Shown: positions 7,047 to 15,835, counted from the stretch's first letter. The stretch: 64,000 nucleotides of DNA from Anaerolineae bacterium (GCA_023382535.1 JAHDWA010000044.1:1-64000); one strand, 5' to 3'. Program-made: numbers and translations. Notes: a model not told the origin generated them from the letters alone.

Positions 7047-7790
7047 TTATTCTCTCGTCCAGATTCCGGCCATATCGCCCATCTCCAAGTGCCTGACTAC
7101 GCTGCCCGATAGCCGGTAAGTCACTCCGCCAAAGGTGGCCTCCCTGAAAGCGATCTCGTCTTGAATCTCCGGCAGTGTGGCTTCGACCCACTGCCTGGCC
7201 GCGACCGGCTCCGAGCCGGCATAGGGCAGCGTGGCGACAAAGCCCAAGAAAGGCGCCGCGATGGCCGCGTCGGGAAAGTAGACTTTGGCCGAGACATAAT
7301 CCACCGTCGCCAGCCGGCGGGCATAGGCGTCCGCAGTCATCCTGATCCCGCCCGTGCTGCCCTGGCAGGACCAGACAAAGTAGGTCAGGTCAAATAGTTC
7401 CCGCTCCTCGGCCCCGGTACAGGTAAAGCCTTTATCTTTTAGATTCAAGGTTAGATCAGGGGGTCCTAGCTCCGGCAGAGCAGCGGTGGGTAGTGGTGTT
7501 GGCGGCGTGGTCGGTGTGCCCGTTGGCTCAGGCGTGCCCGTTGCCGTAGGCACAGCGGTCTCTGTAGGCGTCGGTGGTAAAGGTGTTGGGGTCCGGGTCA
7601 GGGTAGGGGTGTAGGTGGGCAGCAGACCGACCTTGCGAACTCCGACATCGGCCACGGCCAGCAGGAAGACTCCGGCGCAGCACACAACTACAATAGCGGC
7701 TGCTGCGGCAATTATGTACCATAGCCATGGCTTTTTCTTGGGTGGGGCTGTTTTTGGCTTGAGGGGTTTCAGAGGCTTAGCGGCGGACAC
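7047..7790 (-). CDS. Membrane-anchored surface protein with Thr/Pro stalk
   Basis: 247 residues. A basic, Pro/Lys-rich N-terminus (about 1-21) precedes one membrane helix (about 22-48). A Thr-Pro stalk (about 60-102) of the kind common on Chloroflexota surface proteins leads to a compact domain of about 140 residues with two Cys (FTCTGAEE, VWSCQGS) that could form a disulfide. The start is a GTG behind AGGAGGT. The gene has its own terminator and a promoter overlapped by a near-palindrome. Function unknown; surface exposure is inferred from topology. Confidence 0.7.
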   Translation of the reverse strand: MSAAKPLKPLKPKTAPPKKKPWLWYIIAAAAAIVVVCCAGVFLLAVADVGVRKVGLLPTYTPTLTRTPTPLPPTPTETAVPTATGTPEPTGTPTTPPTPLPTAALPELGPPDLTLNLKDKGFTCTGAEERELFDLTYFVWSCQGSTGGIRMTADAYARRLATVDYVSAKVYFPDAAIAAPFLGFVATLPYAGSEPVAARQWVEATLPEIQDEIAFREATFGGVTYRLSGSVVRHLEMGDMAGIWTRE

Positions 7791-7826
7791 GAGACACCTC
7801 CTGTAGATGAGAGCCGGTTTAGATCC

Positions 7827-7867
7827 AGTATAGCCGAAAATTACCGATTTGTAAACGAGCGTTTTTA
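7827..7867 (-). promoter_or_regulatory. Promoter with overlapping near-palindromic motif
   Basis: Minus-strand TTTACA (7850-7855), 17 bases, TATACT (7827-7832) drives the stalked-protein gene. The near-palindrome AAACGAGCGTTTTT (from 7853) overlaps the -35 and matches the motifs at 191 and 211, so it may be a repressor site. Confidence 0.65.
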
Positions 7868-7906
7868 TATCACATTAAAAAAACGGGTTTTTCATTCGCG
7901 GATATA

Positions 7907-7935
7907 TTGACACTTTCTTGGATGTATGATAGTAT
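7907..7935 (+). promoter_or_regulatory. Sigma70-type promoter of the regulator gene
   Basis: TTGACA (7907-7912), exactly 17 bases, TAGTAT (7930-7935). TTCGCG and CGCGAA flank it as a loose inverted repeat. It fires away from the stalked-protein promoter, so both genes share this 185-base control region. Confidence 0.7.
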
Positions 7936-7975
7936 TTTAGCGAACGCGAAGTTTAAGAAAGGAGGTTAGGCGGCG

Positions 7976-8254
7976 GTGCAAATGATCGGCACCCTTGCTA
8001 TACAACATCAAACGATGTCAGGGACTATTATCAATAAGGTCTCTGAAGTGGCAGGGCGGCGGAAGATGCAGATTCGTGACCTGGAAAAAGCGTCCGGGGT
8101 CAGTTATGACACGGCCAAACGCTTCTGGAAAGGCACAGCGCAACAGATTGATTTTGAAACTTTGGCTGCATTTTGCGACGCACTCAATTGCACCGTAGGC
8201 GATTTGTTCGAGTTCATTCCCGACGACGCCCACGGACAAAACGGAGACCGCTAA
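7976..8254 (+). CDS. Cro/C1-type helix-turn-helix regulator
   Basis: 92 residues from a GTG with AGGAGG ten bases upstream. Residues about 20-85 match the XRE helix-turn-helix fold: VSEVAGRRKMQIRDLEKASGV, then YDTAKRFWKG as the recognition helix, then IDFETLAAFCDALNCTVGDLFEF, the typical final helix of the HTH_26-like subgroup. It is transcribed divergently from the element operon and probably controls that operon, its own promoter, or both. Candidate sites are the palindrome at 6933 and the AAACGnGCGTTTT motifs. Its stop codon lies inside the terminator stem. Confidence 0.85.
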   Translation: MQMIGTLAIQHQTMSGTIINKVSEVAGRRKMQIRDLEKASGVSYDTAKRFWKGTAQQIDFETLAAFCDALNCTVGDLFEFIPDDAHGQNGDR

Positions 8255-8315
8255 CACAAGTAGAAAGCCCCCACGCTGATGCGCAGGAGCTTCCCGTAGT
8301 GTTAGCGGTCTTTTT
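8245..8315 (+). terminator. Long-loop terminator overlapping the regulator's stop codon
   Basis: A perfect 13-bp inverted repeat (8245-8257 and 8299-8311) is followed by TTTTT. The 41-base interior contains a smaller AAGC/GCTT pairing. The left arm includes the last codons and TAA of the regulator gene. Confidence 0.7.
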
Positions 8316-8929
8316 ATCCCCGCTTAACCCTTTGCCTCCACCCGGCCCCGCCGCCAAGCAAGCGCCGGGAGAGGCATACCAGACCGCAAAGGAGCGGATT
8401 GATACCTGTAAATTCAAACCAATTTCAAACCTTATTCTGATAAAATAAGGCTATCACTCACCAGAACATCCTCCAGGCCAATCTCTCCCGTGGAATAATA
8501 GACCAGATCAGCCGGCTGAGTAGGCTCAACTTCTGAGCCTGCCGGCTCAAGTCACCTACCCAATACCTGTCCACTATTGGATGACTGAAACTGATACTGC
8601 CCGCCGCCAAAGCAGGGTACAGCACCAATTCAGTCACCCAATAGTAAGCAGGTAACACCAAACGAAATCATCCACACCTGAGCATTTGCATAACTCGTAT
8701 GGTCGGGATTGCCCGCCCGCCGCCCAATCCCGACCGCTCAGGACTCAAAAAGCGGCCGGCGCGTGGACAAATTTAGATTTGAAATTTGATTGATGGGGAA
8801 TTAAATGTGAGGCCCATCAACCGCATGGAAACTTCTCCCCCTAAAGGGGATACAGAAACTTCTTATGCATGAGTTTATCATAAGGACAGTACTTTGTCCA
8901 GATTGGATTGTCATTGATTAAAAACCTAT
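8316..8929. other. Hairpin-dense non-coding spacer
   Basis: No convincing gene. It holds several inverted repeats: an AATAAGG hairpin near 8432; GC-rich palindromes at 8509-8550; a long interrupted stem at 8564-8654 with a 16-base arm pair (8574-8589 with 8629-8644, one G-U) extended by TACCTG/CAGGTA; a perfect 11-bp stem at 8701-8711/8725-8735; and CCCC/GGGG and CTTATG/CATAAG stems between 8845 and 8885. It may encode a structured RNA or hold an origin, transfer or integration boundary of the element. All three roles are inference. Confidence 0.5.
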
Positions 8930-8976
8930 CCGAAAACTGGCGGGTGAAGTTCCCACCTCGCCGTTGGGGTTTTCGG
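8919..8976 (-). terminator. Terminator of the MoxR operon
   Basis: Eight-base arms CCGAAAAC (8930-8937) and GTTTTCGG (8969-8976) enclose a second GGCG/CGCC plus GGTG/CACC stem. On the minus strand the stem is followed by GTTTTTAATC. It lies just after the moxR stop. Confidence 0.75.
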
Positions 8977-8983
8977 AGGGCTT

Positions 8984-10015
8984 TTAAGTAAGGGGGACTC
9001 GTTGGATTACCTGGCGCAAAATTTCATCGGCGGTAATGCCCTCAGCCTGGCCCTCAAAATTAAGAATCAGACGATGGCGCAGGGCCGGCAGCATGGCCGC
9101 CTGTAAATCGCGGTGGTCCACGTTGTGGCGGTTATCAATCAAGGCCAAGGTTTTGGCGGCCAGGATCATGGCTTGCAGACCGCGCGGGCTGGCTCCGTAA
9201 CGAACAAAGCGGCGTACATAATCAGGTGCAGTAGATTGATGGGGATGGGTTGCTTCGACCAGGCTGACGGCGTAGGCGGTCAAATGGCTGGCAATCGGCA
9301 CCTGCCGCACCAGGCGCTGCATGGCGACAATCGTCGCGCCGCTGGCCACGGTGGCCGGGCGGCTGTCGTCGGCGCCAGTGGTGCGGTTGGCAATCTCGAT
9401 CAATTCGTTGTGGTTGGGATAGTTCACCTGAATCTGGAAAAAGAAACGGTCGAGCTGCGCTTCGGGTAAGGGATAGGTGCCTTCCATCTCAATCGGGTTT
9501 TGGGTAGCCAGCACAAAAAAGGGCTGCTCCAGGGGATAGGTCGTTTTGGCTACCGTTACTTTGCGCTCCTGCATGGCCTCCAGCAGCGCGGATTGGGTTT
9601 TGGGCGTAGCCCGGTTGATTTCGTCGGCCAGGACAATATTAGCAAAAATTGGCCCCCGCTCAAAGCGGAAGAAACGCTGGTTATTTTCATCTATGGCAAT
9701 CATGGTGGTGCCGACAATATCTGCCGGCATTAAATCAGGGGTGAACTGGATACGGCTAAACTCGCAGTGGATCACCTGGGCCAGCGTATGCACCAGCATC
9801 GTTTTGCCCAGCCCGGGCGCTCCTTCCAGCAGGGCGTTGCCGCCGCCCAGCAGGGTCAGCAGCAGTTGGCGCACCAGCGTTTGCTGGCCGACGATGACTT
9901 TGCCGACTTCCTGCTCAACGGCAGCAACGGTCTGGCGAAAGCCGTCCACGGTAATTTGGGGTTCAACCGGCTTGGCGGTGGGTTTATATTCCTGTTCAAG
10001 ATAGGGTGTAGTCAT
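8984..10015 (-). CDS. moxR: MoxR-family AAA+ ATPase
   Basis: 343 residues. Walker A GAPGLGKT at about 65-72, Walker B with VLADEINRA at about 126-134, sensor-type LATQNPIEMEGTYPLPEAQLDRF near 170-195, then the C-terminal lid domain. This matches the MoxR family closely. MoxR ATPases act as chaperones that help assemble or activate vWA-domain proteins. That fits the three upstream genes, two with vWA/MIDAS motifs and one DUF58. Here moxR is the last gene of the leftward operon, after a 143-base gap filled by an inverted repeat. AAGGA precedes the ATG. Confidence 0.93.
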   Translation of the reverse strand: MTTPYLEQEYKPTAKPVEPQITVDGFRQTVAAVEQEVGKVIVGQQTLVRQLLLTLLGGGNALLEGAPGLGKTMLVHTLAQVIHCEFSRIQFTPDLMPADIVGTTMIAIDENNQRFFRFERGPIFANIVLADEINRATPKTQSALLEAMQERKVTVAKTTYPLEQPFFVLATQNPIEMEGTYPLPEAQLDRFFFQIQVNYPNHNELIEIANRTTGADDSRPATVASGATIVAMQRLVRQVPIASHLTAYAVSLVEATHPHQSTAPDYVRRFVRYGASPRGLQAMILAAKTLALIDNRHNVDHRDLQAAMLPALRHRLILNFEGQAEGITADEILRQVIQRVPLT

Positions 10016-10079
10016 TTATTTTTCCTTATCTAAGGTTTGAGTTTCAAAATCGGTAACCTCGATGAACCTGAGGAGGATT

Positions 10080-10148
10080 GGAAGGTTGGAAGAGTGGTCA
10101 GGTTTACCAATCGTCCACCCTTCTATGCTTCCACTCCTCCAACCTTCC
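10080..10148. repeat. GGAAGGTTGGAAG-type inverted repeat
   Basis: 18-base arms at 10080-10097 and 10131-10148 match at 17 positions, the exception being a G-U pair in RNA. It fills the moxR upstream gap and belongs to a family also seen at 14063-14097, 19560 and 58466-58510. It could fold in the operon mRNA and adjust moxR expression relative to upstream genes. Confidence 0.7.
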
Positions 10149-10158
10149 CTAAAATTGA

Positions 10159-12882
10159 TCATTGGATACGCAAGCGGCCCCAGCGCCGCCAGGCAATTTC
10201 AAAAGGCCACAGGATAAGCGCCGCCAGCAGCAGCCAGGGCCAGAGTTCGATTTTGGAATTTGGATTTGCGAATTGAGATCTGAGATTTTCGATCCACGAG
10301 GCTGGCGCTGCACTCTGGGATTCGTTTTCGGGACAGCCGGCAGCTTGTGATTGGCAGCCTGCAACCCGTAAAGCCTCGCCGAGAGTAAACGTGCGTCCTC
10401 CGGTCGTAGCGGCGATTTGGCGGAGTAAATCGGCGCCGGTGCTTTCCAGGGGCAGGCCATACTCCAGGGAATAGGCTACCACAAAACCGGTGGTGGCGGT
10501 CTCTTCAGGCTCGTCGCTGCGCGCCTGGGTAACGCTTAAGCGGTAAGCGCCCAGATCAGGCAGGCGCACCTGCTGCTGGTAGCGGCCCGGCGCAATCTGG
10601 CGCAGGGTGAGCGGAATTTCGCGCCCGCCAGGAGCAGTCAGAATGGCCTCTGTCCGGGCCAGGTCAACCGTTTGACCGGTGGCGTTAACCCCATCAGCAG
10701 TGATAGTGACAACGCCGTCCAAGCCAACCTGAGGGGTCAATTGCAAAAGGCCCAACCCCGGCGCAGGCAGGGTATAACCAACAGCCTGGCCCCAGAAACG
10801 GCTGGCTTCGGGCCAGCTTTGCCAGTCCGCGGCCCACTCTTTGCCCAGGTCGGAAGTCCATGCCGCCACCCGGCCCAGGCCATAACCCCAAACAGTGAGC
10901 AGCGGATCACCTGGCCCAACTTGCAGGGCGACTTCGGCTCTGGGTTTGGGCGTCTGGGCCAGGTAGCCGGTGAGGGTGGGAAGTTCAGCCGGGTCTGCAG
11001 GGCTGGAGTTCTGCAGGCCACGCAGGATGGGATGCGGGGCAAAGACAGACGGGCGGTATTCGCCTTCTTGCAAGGCGTTGCTGCGTAAGATGTCGCTCTC
11101 GGCAATGGTCAAGGCCGGTAATTCATCCGGTACAGCGGCAAAATGATAGCGTCCCTGGCCGCGCTCGGCCAGGTGGGCCAGCAGTTCCTGGTCAGCCCCG
11201 GCGCCAATAGCAATGGAAGACAGGGTGATATTGGCTTCCAGGGCCTGATCCACCACCGTATCGTAAGCTTCCAGGCCCTCAATGCCATCAAAAGATTTGC
11301 CGTCGGTCAAGAGTACGGCATGCCGCGCCGCGCTGGCATTTTGCTGCGCGGCCAGGGCCGGCAAACCAATCTGCAACGCCTGTAAAATACGGGTCCCGCC
11401 GCCCCCTTCAATGGTGGCGATGTCGCGCTGAATTTGCAGCAGTTCTGCTCCATCGCTGACCCGCCGGAAAGGCACGACCCACTGATACTCGTTGTCAAAC
11501 ATCAGCACCCCAATCAAATCCTGCGGCCCCAAAATTTCAGTGGCCCGGATCGCCGCCTCTTTGGCCATAGCCAGCTTGGTCGCCGGTTCGCTCTTTTCCA
11601 GCATACTGCCCGAATGGTCAATGATCAGCAACAAGGCGACCGGAGGACGTTCCTCACGCGGGGGCGGTTCCAGGGTCAGCGGCAGCAGGTCGGCCAGGGG
11701 TGTATCTTCATATGCGCCGACGCTAAAGCTGTCACGCCCGCCCGTTACCAGCAAACCTCGGCCCAAACTGCGGACAAACTCCTGAACAGCAATCATTTGC
11801 TCCAGTTTGAGCGACTGAGCCGATACGTTAGCCAGAACCATGCCATCGTAAGGCTCCAACTCCGACAGACGAGTGGGCAACTCGACCGGACTTTTCCGTT
11901 CGGCGGCGAAGCCGGCCTGGCGCAGTTGCCGGAGTAACTGACCTGCCGGAGCAGTCTCGTCGCTAACTACCAAAATCTGCGGCGGCAGGTAAACCTGGGT
12001 AAAAGCAGCCAGGCGGTTATTGGCAGCCTGGCCGTCAGCCCCTTCAGCCGGAGCGACAACAGCCTCAAAAGTCTGCGGGCCAACCTCCTGGGCAGTCGTC
12101 TCAAAGGTAAACAGGTTTGGGCCTGGCTCCAATGAAACCACATCTTCGGCCAGCGTTGTTTCCCCCTGGGCCAGGTTGAGCGTGACTTCGGCGGAGGCCA
12201 GGCTGTGGATTGTCACCTCAACCCCAAATGTTTCACCCTGCCGCAGTGCTGCCGGCACGCTTAATTGGATCAGGCTGACTTCATTTTGACTGCCACGCCA
12301 GGTTTGCAGGGTTTCTTCGCCGGGCAGCAGCACATCCACGGGGATGCCCTGCCGGGCCAGAGCAGTGATTGTCGCCGGAGTGTCACCTTGGTTGGCCAGC
12401 CCATCAGACAGCAGCACCAACCGGCCCGGCTGGTTATTGAGAAGCTGTTGTCCTGTCGCCAGAGCGGCCGCGAGGTTGGAGCTTTCAGGGTCGAACGATG
12501 TATTTCCGCCCTCAAAGGGCGGGGCAGATTGATTGACGACAAAAGCCCGGTCGGCAAAATAGAGAATAACACTGTTAGGCGACTCCTGGACCAAACGGGC
12601 CGCTTCGGCGCGCAAAGCTTGTTGACCGGCCAGGCCCAGGCTGGCCGATTGGTCAACCAACAGGATTTGCCGCTCCTGGCTTCTACTCTCTTCGGCGACA
12701 GCACCCGGTGGCACAAAAACCGGGCGAGAGAGGGCCAGGACGATCAGAACCAGGATCGCCAGGCGCAGTAAAAAGGCTCCAAAAGGTTTGAAGCGCCGCC
12801 GCCAGGCCAAAGCCAGCAGCAGCAGCCAGAGCGGCGGCAGGGCTAATAAAGCCCAATGATTTTGCAGAATTACTTCCGCCAT
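10159..12882 (-). CDS. Large vWA-domain membrane protein (Bat-like)
   Basis: 907 residues from the ATG at 12880-12882, chosen because AAGGA lies eight bases upstream; an ATG three codons earlier sits on top of that site. Two N-terminal membrane helices (about 8-55) are followed by a first vWA-like segment with LVDQSASLG (about 75), a Bat-like beta region, and a second vWA domain with MIDAS motif IIDHSGSM near 420. A beta-rich region follows, then a final helix ELWPWLLLAALILWPF. The family pairs with MoxR. The stretch just before the last helix (NLRSQFANPNSKIE, DNA about 10255-10300) looks like a repetitive insert. It overlaps the upstream gene by 13 bases. Confidence 0.85.
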   Translation of the reverse strand: MAEVILQNHWALLALPPLWLLLLALAWRRRFKPFGAFLLRLAILVLIVLALSRPVFVPPGAVAEESRSQERQILLVDQSASLGLAGQQALRAEAARLVQESPNSVILYFADRAFVVNQSAPPFEGGNTSFDPESSNLAAALATGQQLLNNQPGRLVLLSDGLANQGDTPATITALARQGIPVDVLLPGEETLQTWRGSQNEVSLIQLSVPAALRQGETFGVEVTIHSLASAEVTLNLAQGETTLAEDVVSLEPGPNLFTFETTAQEVGPQTFEAVVAPAEGADGQAANNRLAAFTQVYLPPQILVVSDETAPAGQLLRQLRQAGFAAERKSPVELPTRLSELEPYDGMVLANVSAQSLKLEQMIAVQEFVRSLGRGLLVTGGRDSFSVGAYEDTPLADLLPLTLEPPPREERPPVALLLIIDHSGSMLEKSEPATKLAMAKEAAIRATEILGPQDLIGVLMFDNEYQWVVPFRRVSDGAELLQIQRDIATIEGGGGTRILQALQIGLPALAAQQNASAARHAVLLTDGKSFDGIEGLEAYDTVVDQALEANITLSSIAIGAGADQELLAHLAERGQGRYHFAAVPDELPALTIAESDILRSNALQEGEYRPSVFAPHPILRGLQNSSPADPAELPTLTGYLAQTPKPRAEVALQVGPGDPLLTVWGYGLGRVAAWTSDLGKEWAADWQSWPEASRFWGQAVGYTLPAPGLGLLQLTPQVGLDGVVTITADGVNATGQTVDLARTEAILTAPGGREIPLTLRQIAPGRYQQQVRLPDLGAYRLSVTQARSDEPEETATTGFVVAYSLEYGLPLESTGADLLRQIAATTGGRTFTLGEALRVAGCQSQAAGCPENESQSAAPASWIENLRSQFANPNSKIELWPWLLLAALILWPFEIAWRRWGRLRIQ

Positions 12883-14750
12883 GCCAACCATCCTTCAAGG
12901 ATCATCACTGCCATCACCAAACCCGCCAGCCAGGGCCAGATTTCGTAATATTCGATCTCCGGGGGAAGGGTTTTAAGTGTTGCGGGCTGCAGGTTAAAGG
13001 TTTCAGGCTGAAGCTGCGGGGTGAGATTTGATTCGAGCGCCGAGCCGGCGTGAACGGCAAAACCGGCGACCAGATCCTTTTGTTCATTATAAATTTTGTA
13101 CAGGCCAGGCAGTTGCGTCTGGGCAAAGCGCCCGCCCGACCCAACCATTTGCAGGGGCGAGAGCCGGCGTCCCCCCGGAAGCTCCACGCTGAAGTTGCCG
13201 TTGATAACGACCGGTTCACCCAGCGGCACCACGGGCTCCGGCGCAGGCGAGAGGAGGGTCTGCAGGGTATTGGCCATCAACAAGGGCAGGGCCAGCCGAG
13301 CCGTTAGATTGCTGGCGTTAGCCCCTAAATCAAAAGCCCAGACCATCAACCGGCTGCCGCCGGTTGCACCATGAAAGATAAGCGGCTGCCCGGCGGCTTC
13401 GTCCGACCCGCTCGTGGCTCGTAGGTCCACGTCGGCCCATTTGGGGAGAGCAACCCGGAGGACGCGATTAAAGTAGACTCCTGACAGGTCAACCCCGGCC
13501 AGCAGAGCTGAACCGGTCGCGGGGTCGGGGCGCTGGTTGCGGCTGAAGTTGTCGGCGGGCAGGAGAGGGTGTCCTAACGGTGGGTTGACCACCAGCAGAT
13601 TACCTCTGGGCCAGGCGGTCAAATCTAAGGGCAGCCCCTGTCCCTCGAAGACGGTCAGGTCAAAGGCAGCGGGATCGTGGACTCGAGCGGAAGGAGCCTC
13701 AACGGTTAACTCCAGGCCGGGCTGAGCTTCCAGAGCGCGGGCCAGGTTATCGGGGGTATCGGATACGAGTAAGACCCGGTAGCGGTTGGTATCTCGCAGC
13801 AGCAGCTCAGCTCGATTATCAAACGGCAGCACATCGGCTTCGGCCAGTTCCACCCGCGCCGTCTCCGCCGACTCAGGCAGGGTCCAGACCCGGGCGGTTT
13901 CACCTTGCGGCTGGAGCTGCACCGTTGTTTCGTCAAAGAGACGTTCCCCGGCAAAAACCTGCACGGTGCGGGCAACAGGGGCATCACTGTAGTTGATCAC
14001 CCGGGCAAAAAGGCGGTGGCGGCCATCGGGCAGAGGACGGGACGAGACGTTGAGGAGAGCCTGGTTGGAAGGCTGGAGGGTTGGAAGGTTGGAAGGAATG
14101 ATTTGCCAGTCAATAGGTGCCGAAACAGGTGGGAGGGAGTTAGGTTGGACGGTGTAGTCGCCGTCGGTGAAAACGGTGATCTGGTTGAGCCGGTTGGGGT
14201 CAAGCAGGCCGTCGGCCAGGGTCAGGGCGGCGTGAAGGTCGGCGCCGGTTGCGCCGGGGACAAGATTATCCAGGGTCAAGAGGGCTTCGCTTTTCTGCGT
14301 TCCAATTCCGCTGGACAGAATTTCAGGGTGGGGGTTGAGGCCGATGACGGCAAAGGCGTCGCGGTCGCTCAGGGCTTGAATTTGAGCGCGAATTTCCTGG
14401 CGGGCGGCGTCAAAACGGCGCAGCGATTGACCAAGAGCGGCATCCTCGGCGGTCATGCTGGTGGTCGTGTCGAGGATAAAAACAGCCTGGCGCGGCTGGT
14501 CGAGCAAAAAGGAAAAGACGGGTCGAGCCAGAGCCAGAGTCAGGGCAGTGGCGCTGAGCAGTTGCAGCATCAGCATAAGCGATAAGGGGATGCTGCGCGG
14601 CAGCGCTCCCTGTTTTTTTTGCTGCAAATCTCGCCACAGGCGCAAACTGGGGATGGGCAGTTGTTCTCGCCGGTTGCGTAATAAATGCAGGATCAAGATG
14701 ATGGGCAAGGTCAGCAGGCCCAGAGCGGCGATGGGAACTAAAAAATTCAC
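12870..14750 (-). CDS. BatA-domain / vWA membrane protein
   Basis: 626 residues from a GTG at 14748-14750 that overlaps the upstream stop by four bases, with GAGGA eight bases upstream. The N-terminus (FLVPIAALGLLTLPIILILHLLRNRREQLPIPSLRLWRDL) is the BatA N-terminal signature. A second helix and a vWA domain with FILDTTTSM (about 92) follow. The C-terminus ends in one membrane helix after a beta-rich region. It probably acts at the membrane with the other vWA protein and MoxR. The segment IPSNLPTLQPSNQ is read through a GGAAGGTTGGAAGG repeat (about 14063-14097), and QLQPETFNLQPATLK near the C-terminus is similarly low in complexity. Confidence 0.85.
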   Translation of the reverse strand: MNFLVPIAALGLLTLPIILILHLLRNRREQLPIPSLRLWRDLQQKKQGALPRSIPLSLMLMLQLLSATALTLALARPVFSFLLDQPRQAVFILDTTTSMTAEDAALGQSLRRFDAARQEIRAQIQALSDRDAFAVIGLNPHPEILSSGIGTQKSEALLTLDNLVPGATGADLHAALTLADGLLDPNRLNQITVFTDGDYTVQPNSLPPVSAPIDWQIIPSNLPTLQPSNQALLNVSSRPLPDGRHRLFARVINYSDAPVARTVQVFAGERLFDETTVQLQPQGETARVWTLPESAETARVELAEADVLPFDNRAELLLRDTNRYRVLLVSDTPDNLARALEAQPGLELTVEAPSARVHDPAAFDLTVFEGQGLPLDLTAWPRGNLLVVNPPLGHPLLPADNFSRNQRPDPATGSALLAGVDLSGVYFNRVLRVALPKWADVDLRATSGSDEAAGQPLIFHGATGGSRLMVWAFDLGANASNLTARLALPLLMANTLQTLLSPAPEPVVPLGEPVVINGNFSVELPGGRRLSPLQMVGSGGRFAQTQLPGLYKIYNEQKDLVAGFAVHAGSALESNLTPQLQPETFNLQPATLKTLPPEIEYYEIWPWLAGLVMAVMILEGWLAWRK

Positions 14751-15754
14751 TGGACTATTCCTCGCTGGCGCAAGTAGGGAATAACGGCTTGCTCCAACGG
14801 CCACTCGGCTAGGATGCGGGCATACGTCGCGCCGCGCTGGGCGCAGGCCGATTGCAGTTCGGCGCACCAGGTGCGCACCCGCAGGCGGTATTGGGTCAGG
14901 GTGGCCTCATTCAGATGAAAAGGCAGGCTCTCATCGGTTTCGGTATCCTGCAAATCGTAATCACCTTCCAGGGTAGGATGGAGTTCCTCTTCTGTCAGGA
15001 GGTGGACGACCAGCACCTGCCAGCGCGGCGGAACAAGGTGGCGCAGGCTTTCGGCTAACTCGCTTCCCCTTGTTGCCTCCGGTGAAGGAACAGCGGCGGT
15101 ATCCAGTAAATCCGAAATGAGCACCAGCAGGCCCCCCGCCGGGTGGGTGCGGGCATAACTATTCAGGCTGGAGATCAACCCACCCGCCTCTAACTCTCCT
15201 TTAGTCGAAGGCAGGGGAGTGACCTGGGATAAAAACTTTAAGACAGGAATGACTCGCCGCTTGCCTTCAGTGGGGCCAAAACCCTCGGCTAAAGTGTGAC
15301 CAAAGGGAGCAATTTCCACTCGCTCGCCCCCGGCCAGGCCCAGGTAGCCCAAAGCCCCGGCCAGCCGCCGGGCTGCGTCCCACTTGCTGTAGGTCGCCGG
15401 GCGCTGGTCAGACGGCTTTGCGGCCGGGGTCCAGGCCATCGAGCGGCTGCAATCCAGCAGAATGTGGATGTTGACGCTCTGGGTCGCTTCGCCCAATTTT
15501 ACAAACAGCTCTTCGTGGCGGCCATAGGCATTCCAATCCACATGGCGCAAATCGTCGCCGTGGGAGTAGGGGCGGTGGTCGCTGAAATCGAGGGCCGGGC
15601 GCAGGTTGCGACTGCGCCGTTCCCCCAGCGGCGAACCGCGCAGGGCCGGCACGGTGCGGAAACTGAGCCGTTCCAGCCGGCGCAGAAAGCCCTCGTCGAA
15701 GAGGGGCAGGGTGGATTCTTTTGGGTTACGGTTAAAGAGAGTTTTTAGACGCAT
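14747..15754 (-). CDS. DUF58 domain protein
   Basis: 335 residues. The hallmark RNLRPALDFSDHRPYSHGDDLRHVDWNAYGR block lies near residues 49-80, followed by a vWA-like LLDCSRSM MIDAS motif at about 100. DUF58 proteins regularly sit with MoxR ATPases and Bat-type vWA proteins. It is the first gene of this leftward four-gene operon, and its stop is coupled to the next start (GTGA). No clear ribosome site precedes the ATG. Confidence 0.9.
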   Translation of the reverse strand: MRLKTLFNRNPKESTLPLFDEGFLRRLERLSFRTVPALRGSPLGERRSRNLRPALDFSDHRPYSHGDDLRHVDWNAYGRHEELFVKLGEATQSVNIHILLDCSRSMAWTPAAKPSDQRPATYSKWDAARRLAGALGYLGLAGGERVEIAPFGHTLAEGFGPTEGKRRVIPVLKFLSQVTPLPSTKGELEAGGLISSLNSYARTHPAGGLLVLISDLLDTAAVPSPEATRGSELAESLRHLVPPRWQVLVVHLLTEEELHPTLEGDYDLQDTETDESLPFHLNEATLTQYRLRVRTWCAELQSACAQRGATYARILAEWPLEQAVIPYLRQRGIVQ

Positions 15755-15835
15755 AGAAAGTGATGCGTGATGCGTGATGTGTGATGATTTTGTGTCTACT
15801 TTGTAACCTACAACCTGTCATTTTCTCCCTACTCT

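Noticed and set aside
8458..8661. 67-residue minus-strand open frame in the hairpin block
   Set aside because: It is made of inverted repeats and has no ribosome site or recognisable protein pattern.
8840..8885. CRISPR-like repeat (two GAAACTTCT motifs near GCAT...ATGC)
   Set aside because: Only one unit; no regularly spaced repeats or spacers and no cas genes.
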